A stretch of DNA of 64,000 nucleotides from Penicillium oxalicum (GCF_001723175.1 NC_064653.1:3596001-3660000); one strand, 5' to 3'; counted from the first letter of the stretch, positions 9,846-22,713 are shown. Translations and numbers: made by a program. Notes: a model not told the origin generated them from the letters alone.

Positions 9846-11282
9846 TTACGGGTTCATCACACGTGCCATATCATCGGGTATCTGACCTCCGGGAAAATCT
9901 CGAGGCTCAAAATTGAACTTGGCAAGGACCGAACGTGCGCTACCTACAACCCGTATACAGAGTAGCTGCTTTTCGTCGGTATCCTCGTCTGCGTCTCCTC
10001 GATGCTGGCCCGCAGCCGGAGAAGACATTGGAGTGCATTCGCCCAAAGGATGCTGTCCTGGAGAATGCCACCGACGCTGGCGCTCTTCCAGTTCTCGAAT
10101 CAGCGACAATAGATCGCGCTGCTTTGAACATCGCGTACCAGCCTCGGGGTCGAGATATCCGCCGACGACGGCCTGACGGACAATTTGACGAAGCCAGTCT
10201 TTCCAGACCTCTATTTGATTGGCGCACTGTGCAGCCTTGTTCACAAACTCGGGCGGTGCGGATTGCTTTCCCAACTCCATGGGATCACTGTTATAAACGC
10301 GCAACCAGGCATCTGCCACCACAGTGAGCAGGGTTCCCGTGAACATCACATTTTGCACGCCAGTGGCGAAGCTTTTTGGGCACGACTCGCAGCGAATCAC
10401 GTCCAGCGCGGTTCTGGCTGCGATATATAAGGAACAAAGTGTATGGGAATTGACGGGAAAGGAGGCGAGAGAGGAAATGTGGGAAAGACACAAGTAGAGG
10501 TACGACAGACATGTACATTGGGGGCCGGAGGAATTGGTGAGATTCGTCATTGGAGGGGTCATCAGGAGAGGATTTGATTCAAGGGAATTTGTTGACCCTG
10601 GAAAGGGCATCGAGGAGGACTGTGAAACGGTTGCAAAGTCTGGCCACGGGCTGGATGTCTCGGGTACTGGCAAGTTGCCATTTTTCGTACGCTCCGGACG
10701 CCAGCCTCGGCTGTTTTCTTCATCAAAGGCGGGTACATCTGACTCGGGTGACTGTGATAGACCGCCATGATGCACAAAGAACTGGGGGCATATATAACTG
10801 GCGTCTGTGGGCGCAGTCGACTCATTTTCAGACGATAACGATGCCGGAGGCGTTACCTCGGGCGTAGGCCATATAGTATTTGCTTGTGTAGAGGAATCGC
10901 CCCCTCCCTCGTCCAATCGGGCTCTCTTCTTGGGCGGTCGGCCCATGGGTTTTTGTAGTGAATAAATGCAAGTGATCATTTGCTTCGAGCAGCGCGCACA
11001 CCCACTCAGCTCCCCTGAGCATTTGAGCTTTCGTTTCCCTGGATTAAAAGGTGAGATTAGTACACGTCCCGCTGCATTATCAGTTGACCCGGAAGGGCGC
11101 TTACGGCATTCATCACATGCAGAGTGTCTTTTGGCCTCAAATTTTGAGGACTCCAAGTCCTCTGCCAACGAAGGACCCGTAGAATTCGCCATCATCGCCG
11201 CCGTCACTGGATTGTCGCTCGCTACGGCGAAGAATTCAATCAGCGATCCCCAGGATGACGGCGGGGCGCTTAGACCCATCAT
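9846..11282 (-). CDS. Zn(II)2Cys6 binuclear-cluster transcription factor
   Basis: Exon 1 is 11282..11105 and exon 2 is 11038..9846. Removing the 66-nt intron (donor GTAAGC, acceptor CCAG) restores an uninterrupted cluster, CDECRKRKLKCSGELSGC then ARC and x6-C (CX2CX6CX6CX2CX6C), starting at residue 56. The unspliced frame stays open because the intron is a multiple of three and stop-free, so splicing has to be recognised from the motif. A basic stretch MGRPPKKRAR follows the cluster. The middle is Ser/Pro-rich. A Cys-containing helical region (QCTCLSYLYLCLSH, RCESCPKSF) loosely recalls AflR-type regulators; I see no standard fungal_trans domain. Spliced length is 456 aa. Target genes are unknown. 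It is divergent from erb1 with only 121 bp between starts. Confidence 0.85.
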   Translation of the reverse strand: MMGLSAPPSSWGSLIEFFAVASDNPVTAAMMANSTGPSLAEDLESSKFEAKRHSACDECRKRPSGSTDNAAGRVLISPFNPGKRKLKCSGELSGCARCSKQMITCIYSLQKPMGRPPKKRARLDEGGGDSSTQANTIWPTPEVTPPASLSSENESTAPTDASYICPQFFVHHGGLSQSPESDVPAFDEENSRGWRPERTKNGNLPVPETSSPWPDFATVSQSSSMPFPGSTNSLESNPLLMTPPMTNLTNSSGPQCTCLSYLYLCLSHISSLASFPVNSHTLCSLYIAARTALDVIRCESCPKSFATGVQNVMFTGTLLTVVADAWLRVYNSDPMELGKQSAPPEFVNKAAQCANQIEVWKDWLRQIVRQAVVGGYLDPEAGTRCSKQRDLLSLIRELEERQRRWHSPGQHPLGECTPMSSPAAGQHRGDADEDTDEKQLLCIRVVGSARSVLAKFNFEPRDFPGGQIPDDMARVMNP

Positions 11283-11403
11283 CGATAGGCGATAAGAAGT
11301 ATGGGCGGTAAGTCATGTGGGCGGTGAGACCGATTGAACGGCGAAGAAAAAAAAATCCCGAGACGATCAGCGATCAAGATCCCAAGTATATTGGCCAGCA
11401 ACA
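11283..11403. promoter_or_regulatory. Very short bidirectional promoter (Zn2Cys6 gene / erb1)
   Basis: Only 121 bp lie between the two ATGs. It includes GCGGTAAGTCATGTGGGCGGTGA-type GC-rich repeats of GGGCGG(T) and an A8 run at 11345-11354. Both 5' leaders must be short or overlap. Confidence 0.55.
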
Positions 11404-13740
11404 ATGGATGCCAGAAAAGCTTCCAAGAAGCGCAAGGCGGTCACTCGCGATGTTGAAGAGGAAGCCGGTGTTTTTTCCGGCGATGAGCTGAGCGCGGACA
11501 ACTTGGACGGAGCTCTCTCGGATAACAACAATGAGCTGTCGGGGAGCGAAGAGGAAGACAGCGATTCCGAGATTGAATTGATTGACGATTTCAGCGACGA
11601 GGAAGACGAGGAGGATGAAGGAGAGCTCGACAGCGACGAACTTCCCTCTGACACTGAGCCTGAGACTCCAAAACTGTCAAAATCCACGCCTGCCGACCAC
11701 GAGCCGAATTTCCGTATTGTCAAGGACGCCAACGGCAATGATCGTTACCTCTATGATGAGATCAACCCAGACGACAATTCAGACTACTCCGAAGCGGATG
11801 AGAATGCCAATACCATCGGTGACATTCCTTTGACTTTCTACGATCAGTACCCGCACATCGGATACGACATCAATGGCAAGAAAATCATGCGACCAGCCAA
11901 GGGCGAGGCTCTCGATGCACTGCTCGACAGTATCGAGGTCCCCAAGGGTTGGACTGGTCTTACCGACCCTTCGACTGGCAAGCCATTGGAATTGAGCCAG
12001 GAAGAATTAGAGCTTCTGAAGAAGGTGCAAATGAATGAGTCTACGGTCGATGGCTACAACCCTTACGAGCCCTTGGTGGAGTCTTTCTCCAGCCAGCTTG
12101 AGATCATGCCCCTCAGTGCTGCTCCCGAACCCAAGCGTCGATTCGTGCCCTCCAAGCATGAGGCTAAGCGGGTGATGAAGATTGTCAAGGCCATTCGTGA
12201 AGGCCGCATCTTGCCTTATCGGCCCCCAGAGGAGCGTGAGGAGAAGGACGAGACTCTCATCAACTATGACCTCTGGGCCGATGAGGTCGCTCGCCCGGAC
12301 CATATTATGCACATTCCGGCGCCCAAGCTGCCTCCTCCAGGCTATGAGGAGAGTTACCACCCTCCTCCAGAGTATCTTCCTGATAAGAAAGAACGCAAGG
12401 AGTGGGAGCAGACTGACCCCGAGGATCGTGAGAAGGAATTCCTGCCCAATGACTTTGGCTCTCTTCGTCGGGTTCCTGGGTACGAGAACTTCGTTCAGGA
12501 AAAGTTCGAACGGTGCCTGGATCTATATCTGGCTCCTCGTGTGCGTCGTAGCAAGCTCAACATTGATCCTGAGAGCCTGCTGCCCAAATTGCCCAGCCCC
12601 GAGGAGCTGAAGCCCTTCCCTACTACTTGCGCGACTGTGTTCCGCGGCCACAAAGGCCGTGTTCGCTCGCTCAACGTTGATCCCACCGGAATCTGGCTTG
12701 CCACTGGTGGTGACGACGGCACCGTCCGTGTCTGGGAAATTCTCACTGGCCGTCAACTCTGGAGTGCCAAGCTTAGCGACGAGGATGCGGTCAATGTTGT
12801 CCGCTGGCGACCCGGCAAGGACGCAGTTGTCCTCGCTGCCGCTGCGGGTGATGATCTCTTCCTGATTGTTCCCCCCTTGATCGCGGCTCCCGAGATCGAA
12901 AAAGCCAGTCTGGATCTTCTCGACGCTGGTTGGGGTTATGCCGCCTCGAACCCTGCGCCGAGTGCGGCGGATGCGCTCAAGAAGAACAATCCTCCCCAGT
13001 GGATTCGGCCTTCCTCCGAGCTCGCGGATGCCGGTGTTTGCGCGGTCATCCCTCTTCGTTATGTGGCCAAGTCCATCTCCTGGCACCGTCGCGGTGACTA
13101 CTTTGTCACCGTCTGCTCGGGCGCATCTACACCGGCCTCTGTGGCCATTTCCATCCACACTGTCTCCAAGCATCTCACCCAGTATCCGTTCCGCCGACGT
13201 CTCAAGGGTGGTGGTCCCCCTCAAACTGCCCACTTCCACCCGTCTAAGCCGATCCTGTTCGTTGCCAACCAGCGCTCTATCCGTGGATACGATCTGTCCC
13301 GCCAACTGCTGGTCAAGATTGTTCAGCCTGGTGCCCGCTGGATCTCCTCCTTCGACATCCATCCGACCTCGTCGACCGCCTCGGGTGGTGACAACATCAT
13401 CGTCGGTTCCTACGATCGCCGCCTCCTCTGGCACGATCTCGACCTGTCGCAGCGCCCGTACAAGACCCTGCGGTACCATCGCAAGGCCATCCGTGCCGTC
13501 AAGTTCCACTCCGGTGGCCGCTACCCCTTGTTCGCCGATGCCAGTGACGATGGGTCTCTGCAGATCTTCCACGGTAGCGTCACGGGTGACATGCTCAGCA
13601 ACGCCAGTATCGTTCCCCTCAAGGTTCTTCGGGGCCACAAGATCACCGGCGAGCTTGGTGTTCTCGATATTGACTGGCATCCACGGGAAGCCTGGTGTGT
13701 CAGCGCCGGTGCCGATGGCACATGTCGCTTGTGGATGTAG
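11404..13740 (+). CDS. erb1: Erb1/Bop1, ribosome biogenesis WD40 protein
   Basis: Erb1 is the scaffold of the Nop7-Erb1-Ytm1 (PeBoW) complex needed for maturation of 25S and 5.8S rRNA in pre-60S particles; it acts in the nucleolus. One intronless frame of 778 aa. The acidic N-terminus (residues ~15-90) is followed by the BOP1 N-terminal domain, with [35 protein letters not shown] and a Pro-rich [22 protein letters not shown]40 repeats begin near residue 412 ([30 protein letters not shown]) and run to the C-terminus ([10 protein letters not shown]). Length and order match the family. The start is the first ATG in the frame, preceded by CAACA. Confidence 0.97.
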   Translation: MDARKASKKRKAVTRDVEEEAGVFSGDELSADNLDGALSDNNNELSGSEEEDSDSEIELIDDFSDEEDEEDEGELDSDELPSDTEPETPKLSKSTPADHEPNFRIVKDANGNDRYLYDEINPDDNSDYSEADENANTIGDIPLTFYDQYPHIGYDINGKKIMRPAKGEALDALLDSIEVPKGWTGLTDPSTGKPLELSQEELELLKKVQMNESTVDGYNPYEPLVESFSSQLEIMPLSAAPEPKRRFVPSKHEAKRVMKIVKAIREGRILPYRPPEEREEKDETLINYDLWADEVARPDHIMHIPAPKLPPPGYEESYHPPPEYLPDKKERKEWEQTDPEDREKEFLPNDFGSLRRVPGYENFVQEKFERCLDLYLAPRVRRSKLNIDPESLLPKLPSPEELKPFPTTCATVFRGHKGRVRSLNVDPTGIWLATGGDDGTVRVWEILTGRQLWSAKLSDEDAVNVVRWRPGKDAVVLAAAAGDDLFLIVPPLIAAPEIEKASLDLLDAGWGYAASNPAPSAADALKKNNPPQWIRPSSELADAGVCAVIPLRYVAKSISWHRRGDYFVTVCSGASTPASVAISIHTVSKHLTQYPFRRRLKGGGPPQTAHFHPSKPILFVANQRSIRGYDLSRQLLVKIVQPGARWISSFDIHPTSSTASGGDNIIVGSYDRRLLWHDLDLSQRPYKTLRYHRKAIRAVKFHSGGRYPLFADASDDGSLQIFHGSVTGDMLSNASIVPLKVLRGHKITGELGVLDIDWHPREAWCVSAGADGTCRLWM

Positions 13741-16700
13741 ATTGAATCATCCGCTGTCCTCCTTGTTATATCTTCCTCCTTTTCTCTTGCGGTCTCGGAT
13801 GATGCATGATACTCTTCTAGGCGTTTTCTTTTTCTCTCTCTTATTCTTTCTTTTCTTCTTGTGCGTGTATGTGTATATGTGTGCATAAGATTTCTGTATA
13901 GCCGTGCTTCCTTTTTGAAAACACCAAAAGTCGATTTCTAGACCAGCTTGAACATGCCCAGTGACCTGTACCCCCTGGGCTAAAATTACCTGAGAGCACA
14001 AACCGGTTGCCCGGAGAGAGACCCGCTGCCAGGCCACCTCAGGGCATCACCTCTGCTCAGCGAAGAGCCCTACACATTCTGGAGGGATGAAGAAGTCCTC
14101 TCCGTAACCCGTTCTAGCTGGACGCAAAGGGTCACTGCACCTACTCCACCGTACAGGTACCCGCCTCAGAACAGACCACTACATATTCGGCAGCCAACCA
14201 TTCAGCAAAGTAGCACCCCCCTCAGCCAGACTGAATACTGTTGATCACTATCTACTATCTAGCACTCAAAGTCATCCCATCCCTCTCCCCAGTCCCTAGT
14301 GGTCCCTTTCAACCGCCTTGGACATTCTCCAAAACTCGCTGCACTGCACGGTACCACGTCAAGGCCATGAATCATATTGTAAGCGCCGGATCCTGGGTGT
14401 GCCAAGAAGCCAAGATTTTTTGGGCGTCATGTTGATCCTGAGACCTTTTCATGGCGACTTGCAGACGTTGTGCTCATTGCAAGAAGGGAAAGTGCAAAGA
14501 CTTCAAGTCCCAAAGAACCTGGAGGAGGGGGGGGGGGGGGGGTTTACGGAAAAGGTCGAGGCGCTGAAGTTCGATCCTGGATGAGATCATAGTTCCTCGT
14601 TCATACTTGTACGTGGTTGACACGTGATGATAGCGACATGTCACTTCGAGTAGGGCTGCTTATTGGATGTGCTTTATCGAATAACTTCTTTGGAAAAAAA
14701 AGAAGATAAAAAAAGAACGAGGATATAAACGAAACCCAGATAAAATTGTGACTTGGCTGATGTTCCTAGACCGCTGCCATCCCCTGCCCTTTTTTTTTTT
14801 GCAAGATGCTCATTCCGCATAGGGAAGTCTTTCAGGTTCCAATTCCTGGTCGAGCTTGGCAGATTTTGGGTCCGACCGTGACAACCTTACATCATCGCTA
14901 TCATCATAGATCGGGGGAGAGGGACGGATGATAGATGCAGGCTGCCAGGTTTGATGCAGGGTAGGTTCCTCGAGCGCTTGGAGTCTCGGAGTGAGCTTGC
15001 CAATTCCTGTGAGTGTAGGAGAGGCGCTGAGAATAGTATCTGAGTTGTCAATTTGTCACAGGTAGTAACCCTAAGTTGAATTTATACATGGACTGAATTA
15101 CCCGTACAATGCATTTTATACGAAGCACCTGTAATGTGCGATTGAGGGGAGGAAGTCTCTATCCATGTAGTCATGTACAATGCGTTGGTCCTATAGAGTG
15201 GACTATAGAGTGGACGACTCAAGTACTGATAGGTTCGTCGGAGTATCTCATTACACATTGTTCCGTTTAACCCTTTGAAGGCAATTGCTCGCACGTGTGG
15301 TGGCTCGTACATGCTATAGGCCCGTGAACGGGATCCGCTGAGATCCGGCACACGCCAAGGAACACCCTCACCGTCAAGGTAAGGTACTGTATACTTACAG
15401 CAGGTACACAAGGGCACGAACTTTGTACGTTGGAGCCAATGGAACGTTTTGATGCTCGATGAGACATGGTTGGAGCAATTGATCAGTGGTCGTTTCTTTT
15501 TTTGTCCAAGCCCATGAAATTGGTGGAATAATCTGAGCCTGAATATGAATAATTACTCACTCTCATCGACTCCTGACTTAGACCTGAGTAGGCGATAGGG
15601 CCATACTGTAGTAAGCAGCCAAGCCCAGAGAGTGTGGCAGTGAAGCTCCAACAGAAATATTTTTTTTTTTCTCTCCTTTCCGGCTCTCCCCACTCGATCC
15701 GCCAGAGGCCCAGAGCGGGCGCGGACAATTCAGTACCGTATTTCACGACCGGATATATTCAATACAGGATATCTGCAATGAGGTATTGTACTACATCGGC
15801 ATATTCTCCTTTGACGTCGGGAGGCTCCAAGCGCTTTTCACGGCTGAACTGTTCTCGCTGGTCAATAGACTGGAGGTCACTTCTCTTGACCCTGAATACC
15901 TAAACGCTCCAGGAGCGATCGAGGTGACCTCAAAACAACTGTGACCCTGGACTGTAAACCCAAGGTCCAGCAGTCCAAGTACCTTGGCTGTCTTGGTCGA
16001 TGATCCTACGTAAGTACCGTCGCAAGCATCATCCGGGTGAAATCTGCGTGGCTTGAGTTGTTTAGGATTAAACTTCCCCGGATCAGCAACTTCGACCCTC
16101 GATGCTCTCCTGCGACCTAGTTGCCCCATTTCCAGGGTTCTGAGGAAAAGGAATCGCAAATCGACCCATCGGGAGCTTCTTGATTTCCCCTCATGATCTC
16201 GGCTTCACTGACACTGTATGACTATGACTCTCTGTGGAGGTTTTTTTTTTTTTTTACAGTGACGCCCCCACTCCAGCCCCCCCATGATGGATACGCACAT
16301 GGATGACGGATCTGGGGGGGATCTCAATAGGGGGAATGCATGAATACGGCTTGGAGCACGACCCTCTTCTCTGGTTCGGACATTTTTAACAAAGAAAAAG
16401 GTCGCTAGAACTTGGACGTTGAATAGTCATGATTGTACATCTCATCTGATAGTACGATGTGTATCCTCCTCCATCTAACCATCAGTCTCCCACGTTCGAT
16501 GAGTAGTAGGTGAATGTAGTACTCGATGTACCAAAGTACCCTGTCGAATGTACATGGACGGTACCTATCCGATGACATACGAGTATCCGAGTAATTTATG
16601 TCTCGGCCAGGTAGCCATCATGTAGCAGAACCACGACCCAGTCCTCCATCTCACGTGGGTCCATGACCTCTCCTGCGCCTTTGAACGGCAATGACCGAAT

Positions 16701-17312
16701 GATCCCCCCCTTCCAGTAATGAATCCACTCCTGTATCCTTATGCTGTATAATTGTATAATTGACGGTCCTTGGGGACCATGTTCCGTCGGAAGCTTTCCT
16801 GTCTCTCTCTTCACTTTGTCACGTAGTTGGATCCTCCTCACCTTTCTTCCTCCCCCTCCCCCTCCCATCGTTCGGTCTCCTCATCGTGCAATATCCTCAC
16901 GCCAAGCTGAACAGCAGGACACCGCTGAGACTGATGCCCGCAGTTGTTGGACGTGCACCTGCACCATCACTCCACACGCCGAGGCCAACGCTCGCTGACG
17001 CCTAAATTGGCGCCTAGGGACCTCTCTGAACCCACCAGCATTCATCAGCATTAACATCCCACCTCCTCACCTAGTGTACGCCTCCACGGTGCCCTCGTCT
17101 TCACTGTCGGCTTCGCTTTCGCTCTCGTCTGGACTTCGCATTTGAAGAGGTCGACACAGACAACGAACACTGTCACTTGCAAATCAATCGATGCTTCAAT
17201 TCGACTCCACCTGAGATCCCCTCCACGCCTACTTCTGTGAACTGTTTTCACCTTTCCCGCGCGAGTCGAGCTTCAACTTTCTCCCCCTTCTTCAATTCGT
17301 TCGGTTCCGGCG
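13741..17312. other. Long intergenic region with simple repeats, no gene recognised
   Basis: 3.6 kb without a supportable gene. It has a 16-base G run at 14527-14542, a perfect 12-bp tandem duplication (CTATAGAGTGGA at 15191-15214), and T runs near 14790, 15660 and 16240. Short ORFs (15082-15417, 15791-16159, 16596-16868) lack recognisable content. The last few hundred bases are CT-rich and probably the promoter/leader of the GH76 gene. Confidence 0.55.
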
Positions 17313-19059
17313 ATGCATATGCCAGCCTCATTCTCAATATGCGCAGCCGTCCTCTATGCGCTCACTCTCGGCGGCTACCCAGCTTATGCCATCGAGCTGA
17401 ATATCAACGATGAACGTGAGTTGCATCCACACCGGTTGGAAAGACGACGAGGATCTCGATGCTCTAAAGGCACCCCCCCAAAAAGGAACAAGAAAGCTGC
17501 GGAGAGAAACCCCCCAGATCACTCATCTTGCTGACACTTGAATGTGTTGTCAATCAGAATCGATCAAAGATGCCGCCGCAACGGCAACGTGGCAGATGAT
17601 GACCTACTATCATGGAAATGAGACGGGACAGATTCCCGGCGCCTTCCCCGAAAAGTGGTGGGAGGGATCGGCTCTCTTCTATGCCCTTTTGAACTATTGG
17701 CATTTTACCGGCGACGAAACTTACAATGATGAACTGAGCGTTGGATTGCAGTTCCAGTCCGGAACCAACGGAGACTATCTGCCCTCGAACTATAGTCACT
17801 TCCTGGTCAGTAGTCTTGTTCGCTGGCTGGTGGTTCGAATCTCCACCCATGTGCTGACAACAGTCTGCTCCTTCTAGGGTAACGACGATCAAATGTTCTG
17901 GGGTCTCGCCGCCATGACCGCCGCCGAGCTCAAATTCCCCGACGTCAAGGACGGATTTTCCTGGCTCTCCCTCGCACAGGGAGTGTTCAACTCCCAAAAG
18001 GGTCGATGGAATACGACCATGTGCGGAGGAGGGTTGACGTGGCAAATGTTCCCCTACCAAGGCGGGGGCTACACGATGAAGAATGCCATCTCCAACGGCG
18101 GCTTCTTCCAGCTGGCCGCTCGATTGGCCCGCTACACTGGTGAATCCGAGTACGAAACCTGGGCAAAGAAGACGTGGGACTGGTCGGTCAGCGTGCCGCT
18201 GGTGAACAATAAGACTTGGCTGGTACAGGATTCCACCGAGGGAACGGATGGGTGTATCAACGGGGCCAATTGGCCGTGGACCTACAATTATGGCACGTAC
18301 ATGATGGGCGTGGCGTACATGTACAATTACGTGAGTTCCACACTACGCTCCATAAGTCGAGACTCGAGCAGTGGGGTAGGCTGAAGGGACAAATGACCTG
18401 GAACCTTTACTGGCTTGCAGGCTCTTTCTTTCTCTCATCACTTGAAAGGTGGAGCGCTAACATCCTTCTCCCTTTGCTCCCAGACCGGCGACCCCCAATG
18501 GTACACCGCACTGGATGGTCTGCTGAACCGCACCTTCAGCACCTTCTTCCTTGAGAAGCACGGCGGTATCATGGAGGATATCCTCTGCGAAGCTCGCGAA
18601 ATCTGCAACAACAACGAAGTTCTGTTCAAGGGTCTCCTCTCCACCTGGTTCTCCTACATCGCCCTCATTGTTCCCAGCACCTACGACCGAATCATGCCCA
18701 AATTGCAAACCGCCGCCGTCGCGGCCGCCGCGTCCTGCAACGGCGAAGGCAAGAATATTTGCGGTGTGCGCTGGTACGAGTCCAAATTTGACGGAAACCC
18801 AGGCATGGAGCAACAGATCAGTGTGAGCCAGGTGCTCAGTGCGAATCTGTTGCCATTTGTGCAGGGCCAGAAGTCGGTGGCCCCGGTGACTTCGAGCACG
18901 GGTGGTAATAGCGAGAGTAATCCCGACGCTGGGTTAACTGATCCCATCGAGAAAAAGGGGCCGGCTCCGATCTCCACGGGTGATCGAGCTGGAGCGGGGA
19001 TTTTGACGGTGGTGTTGGCTGTGGTATGGGCGGCGATGATGGCTTATGCCGTGATATAG
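17313..19059 (+). CDS. GH76 Dfg5/Dcw1-type cell-wall protein (putative GPI-anchored)
   Basis: Dfg5/Dcw1 proteins are thought to act on GPI-mannan to cross-link glycoproteins into the cell wall. Exons 17313..17415, 17558..17805, 17878..18330 and 18484..19059 give 459 aa. Residues 1-25 form a signal peptide (ICAAVLYALTLGGYPAYA), followed by IELNINDEQSIKDAA. The adjacent acidic pair expected at the GH76 active site is present (GNDDQMFWGLAAM, D120-D121). Conserved blocks include FPEKWWEGSALF, NGGFFQLAARLARYTG and WLVQDSTEGTDGC. The C-terminus has a Ser/Gly-rich spacer, then a hydrophobic tail (AGAGILTVVLAVVWAAMMAY) typical of a GPI signal. Which Dfg5/Dcw1 paralogue this is cannot be decided here. 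Confidence 0.92.
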
Positions 19060-20115
19060 GGGGGAAGGAACAGAAAGAGGAGGCAGAAAAAGAGAGGCGA
19101 TTGAGAGGGATTTGTATATTTGAAAGATCATCCCTTTCAATTTGTCTTTTTGTTCTTTTGGAGCTGGAGGATCTCCACTGAGCCTCGCTCTGGGAACGAG
19201 TCATTGCCGGTGTTTCCAGGAGTTGTGGCCTTTTCGTCATTTGTTGTTGTACTTGCTGCGATGTATAGCATTGAAAATTTTTTTTATCATTATTCTGATT
19301 CAGCACATATTATTCGAAATCCTCTCTCTCCGTCACTTGCTCCTCCTCTTTCGGTGTGCGATTCATTCCCAAACACGAGTTTATTCCAGTATCCCTCCCG
19401 GTTTTCACGTATAGCAAAGCTTCCATTCGATCATCCCATGCAAACACACGAAGAACATCCCTGCAATAAACTACCATATAAGAACCTCCCCTTCCACCAA
19501 CGACAATATAAGAGCAGACGCCGGGCTCCAAACTAAACAGATACACTAACAGGAGTCAAAATAAAGCTACCACCATATATGCACATCCAATCAAGGAATA
19601 ATCCAATCCCCCCCCAAGAAACCACGAGGCAAAGCCAGGAAAGACCGCAGGGGGTCTCTTCAAGATGGAGAGATGTTCAACCCCTTTTGAGGACAGGAAA
19701 GGGAGAATTCCACGAGTGTCATAAGAGAAGTCAAGCTGTATGACTCGAGATATCATAGTTGTGTTCAATTGTGTTGCCATCTTTTCTTTTCTCTTTTTTT
19801 TTATCTTTTCGGTCCTTTTCTTCTTTTCTCTATGTTCTACGTGCTACTGATGAGGGTCTCTCTCCTTTTTCGGGGGAACGAGATCGTCTACTGTGTGATG
19901 ATGTAGAGAAATGCGTCCTCTCTCTCTCTCTTTCTTTCTTTTGTTTTGTGAACGGGGACATGGAGATTGTTCATGACTGCGTGCGTAAACCTTGAGGGGG
20001 GAAAGGGAGGGAAGATTAAAGTAAAGAAGAGAAGAATTAAAAAAGAGAGGTGGTTATTTTCGACTTGAAGAAATCTCTATTCTCTCACAGATTATTTTAT
20101 CCGAAACACATGGTT
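19060..20115. other. Intergenic, convergent 3' ends, CT-rich
   Basis: About 1 kb between the GH76 stop and the rix7 stop. It contains pyrimidine tracts (19776-19830 and 19917-19945, TCTCTCTC-type) and AT-rich pieces. Small ORFs such as 19120-19536 look like noise. Confidence 0.5.
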
Positions 20116-22480
20116 TCAAACGGCACCGCTGCCCCAGTCTCGCCGTAATCGCTCATATTTTTTCATATCCGTCACACTGGGACGAATAAATGCCTTGGCA
20201 GTGACAAAGTCTTCCAATTGGATGGTATCACGACGCTTGATCGCCGAGTAACCCGCCCGACGAAGTAAGCTGCCTAGATCCGCACCGCTGTAACCCTCGC
20301 ACTCCTCTGCGAGCCGGCGCATATCCTCGCTGAACTCGATGGGCAGTTTGCGCACGAGGGTCTGGAGGATCTCCACGCGTTCCAGTGGTGAGGGCAGATT
20401 GACAAATAGGAGTGTTTCCAGACGACCGGGGCGAAGCATGGCCGGATCGATGATATCGGGCCGGTTGGTGGCGGCGATCACGTAGATACCCTGACGACTG
20501 CTGCCGAGACCGTCGAGCTCGGTGAGAAGAGTATTGACGACGCGGGCCGAGGCCTCGGAGAGGGTGTCGTCACGGCGAGGAACGAGAGCGTCCAGCTCGT
20601 CGAAGAAAATGACACAGGGGATGGAGGAGCGGGCGCGGACGAAGACTTGACGAACGGCACGTTCTGATTCTCCGACGAACTTGTTGAGGAGTTCGGGACC
20701 CTTGACGCTGATGAAGTTGGCGCGGGACTCGTTGGCGACGGCCTTGGCCAGAAGTGTCTTACCGCAACCGGGGGGTCCCCAGAGGAGCACGCCAGTGGGC
20801 GCGGTGATGCCGACCTTGGCGTAGACATCTGGGTTCTTGATGGGTTCCACAATGGCAGTGGTCAGTTCCTCGCGGATTCCGCCCAGCGCACCAATGTCTG
20901 CCCATGTTGTATCGGGGATGGTTGCGAAGCCTTCGCGCTTCGATGAGGGCTGGATCTTGGGAAGCGCGGTGAAAAAGTCGGCATTGGAGACAAACACGGT
21001 CTCCGTTTCATCTCCGATAGGGTTTTCTTTTGCATGTGAGATGAGACGTCGCAGTTCCCGGACCTTAGGACTGAGAATATCATCCCCTTCCTCCGTTTCA
21101 ATCTCCATCTCCATGTCGTCGCCACTGTTGGATTTGAGAATGTCGAGGTACCGCTTGATAGCAGCCGCGCCGGCTGTGGAAACAAGATCGTTCAAATCAG
21201 CACCGACAAAACCCGGAGTCCGCTTGGCAAGCGTCTTGAAGTCCAGATCGTCTGCCAATCGCAACTTGCGAGTCAAAGCCCGCAGAATCTGTTCCCGAAC
21301 AGGCTCAGAAGGCACCGTCATGTTGATTTCCTTGTCAAACCGCCCACCTCGACGCAAAGCGGCATCCAAGCTATCCGGCCGATTTGTCGCCGCCAGAACA
21401 ATAACCGGCTTGCCGTCGGTCTTCTCAAGAGCAATCTCATCCATACAGGTCAGGAGCTGCGCGACAATTCGCTTCTCCATCTCTCTCTGCGCGCTCTCAC
21501 GCTTGGGGGTAATGGCATCGATTTCATCGATAAAGATCAGGCACGGTGCAAGACGTTTGGCCTCATCAAAGTGCTCGCGTAGCGCCTTTTCGGATTCACC
21601 CGACATGCCCGAGACAATCGAAGGCGCAGAAATAGCAATGAAAGGTACTCCCAATTCTGCGGCAAACGCATTCGCAATCATGGTCTTACCGCAACCAGGC
21701 GGTCCATGCAGCAGAACACCTCGCGGAGGTTGCACATTCGATGAAAGGTATACTTGCGGCCGGGTCATTGGCAGAATGACCAAGTCGCCCAATTCTTGAA
21801 TGACCTCGTCTAGGCCACCCAGGTCCGCGAGACTGACGTGTGTAGGGGGCGATCGGTCCACCGCAGCATCGGCCTTGCGTCGCTTGGACGCAGATTCGCT
21901 ACCATGTTGTCGTCGCTTGGAAGGTTTAGAGGTGGCTGTGGATTCGGTCTTTGGTGTAGATGCCGGCTTTGAGGTTGTTGTTGTGCCCCATGCGCCAACG
22001 ATGCTCTGATTCACACCGTTGGGTTCCTGTAGAGATAGGAATGGAGTGAGTCAATGTATACATCTTGCAAACCTGCGAGCGCGTCCGCTCTGCACAGCAG
22101 AGATCGACATACCACGACTGGAGGTTCCTCAAGGCCATCGAAATCTCCTTCCACCGACTCCTCCTCCTCGTCTCCGAATAAATCGGTTTTGACCACTTCC
22201 AAGACCCGCTCGAGACTATCTTCCAGTAATCGCTTGGGCTTGCGGTTCAAACTAGAGTTGGATCCTCGAATCCGCGCATAGATCACGGGAACCGTCAATC
22301 GGACTTTATCCACGCCCTCGGGCTCGTCGTCGATGATTTTGCGCACCACCTGGTAGACCTGCTCTTAGCTGTCAGCGACGGCTCATTCATTTCCAAACTC
22401 CCTCCAAAAAAAAAAAAGCTAACCTCCCGGTCCAGACCTTGGCTAAGGGTCGGTCGGCCCCCACGGTACCTGGGCGCCAT
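20116..22480 (-). CDS. rix7: Rix7/NVL-type AAA-ATPase for 60S ribosome assembly
   Basis: Rix7 is a double-ring AAA-ATPase that removes Nsa1 from pre-60S particles in the nucleus. Exons 22480..22424, 22358..22113 and 22026..20116 give 737 aa. The short N-terminal domain ([20 protein letters not shown], then [10 protein letters not shown]) is followed by a basic segment [16 protein letters not shown] (likely NLS). D1 has Walker A GPPGCGKT (~residue 209) and Walker [10 protein letters not shown]2 has GPPGCGKT and VIFFDELD. Both modules keep the ATNRPD sensor and arginine-finger regions ([19 protein letters not shown]). It differs from Cdc48 by the N domain and the D1-D2 linker containing an acidic insert ([14 protein letters not shown]). 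Start is the ATG at 22480, reached through a 57-nt first exon; vps20 starts 233 bp away on the other strand. Confidence 0.95.
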
Positions 22481-22713
22481 ATTGATTGCCTTGCGAAAAG
22501 CGATATCGCGATCTGCCGCAATTTGAGAGAAAAAAAAAGTGTAGAGAAAGCGGAGAAATGGGGGAAAATTACCCGTATCGATTACGGTATCTCTCGGTAT
22601 CGGAGGCGGTCGCGGGCCACCCTGCGGCATGCGGACCAACTCACGTCATCCGCGGTTTTCTGGATCTTTGCTATCGCAATCGCTGGGCCCTGTCACTATC
22701 GCAAAACGTGAGA
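22481..22713. promoter_or_regulatory. Divergent promoter, rix7 / vps20
   Basis: 233 bp between the two start codons; GC-rich with repeated TATCG/CGGTATC motifs (ACCCGTATCGATTACGGTATCTCTCGGTATCGG split over 22570-22605). No TATA box. Confidence 0.5.

Noticed and set aside
12523..13680. 385-codon ORF antisense to erb1
   Set aside because: Shadow of the real, intronless erb1 frame with GC-rich third positions; no independent similarity.
17825..17850. T-arm-like GGTTCGAATC sequence
   Set aside because: Inside a 72-nt GH76 intron; no room for or trace of the rest of a tRNA.
20837..21799. 320-codon ORF antisense to rix7
   Set aside because: Shadow frame; Ser/Arg-rich composition mirrors the AAA-ATPase coding strand.
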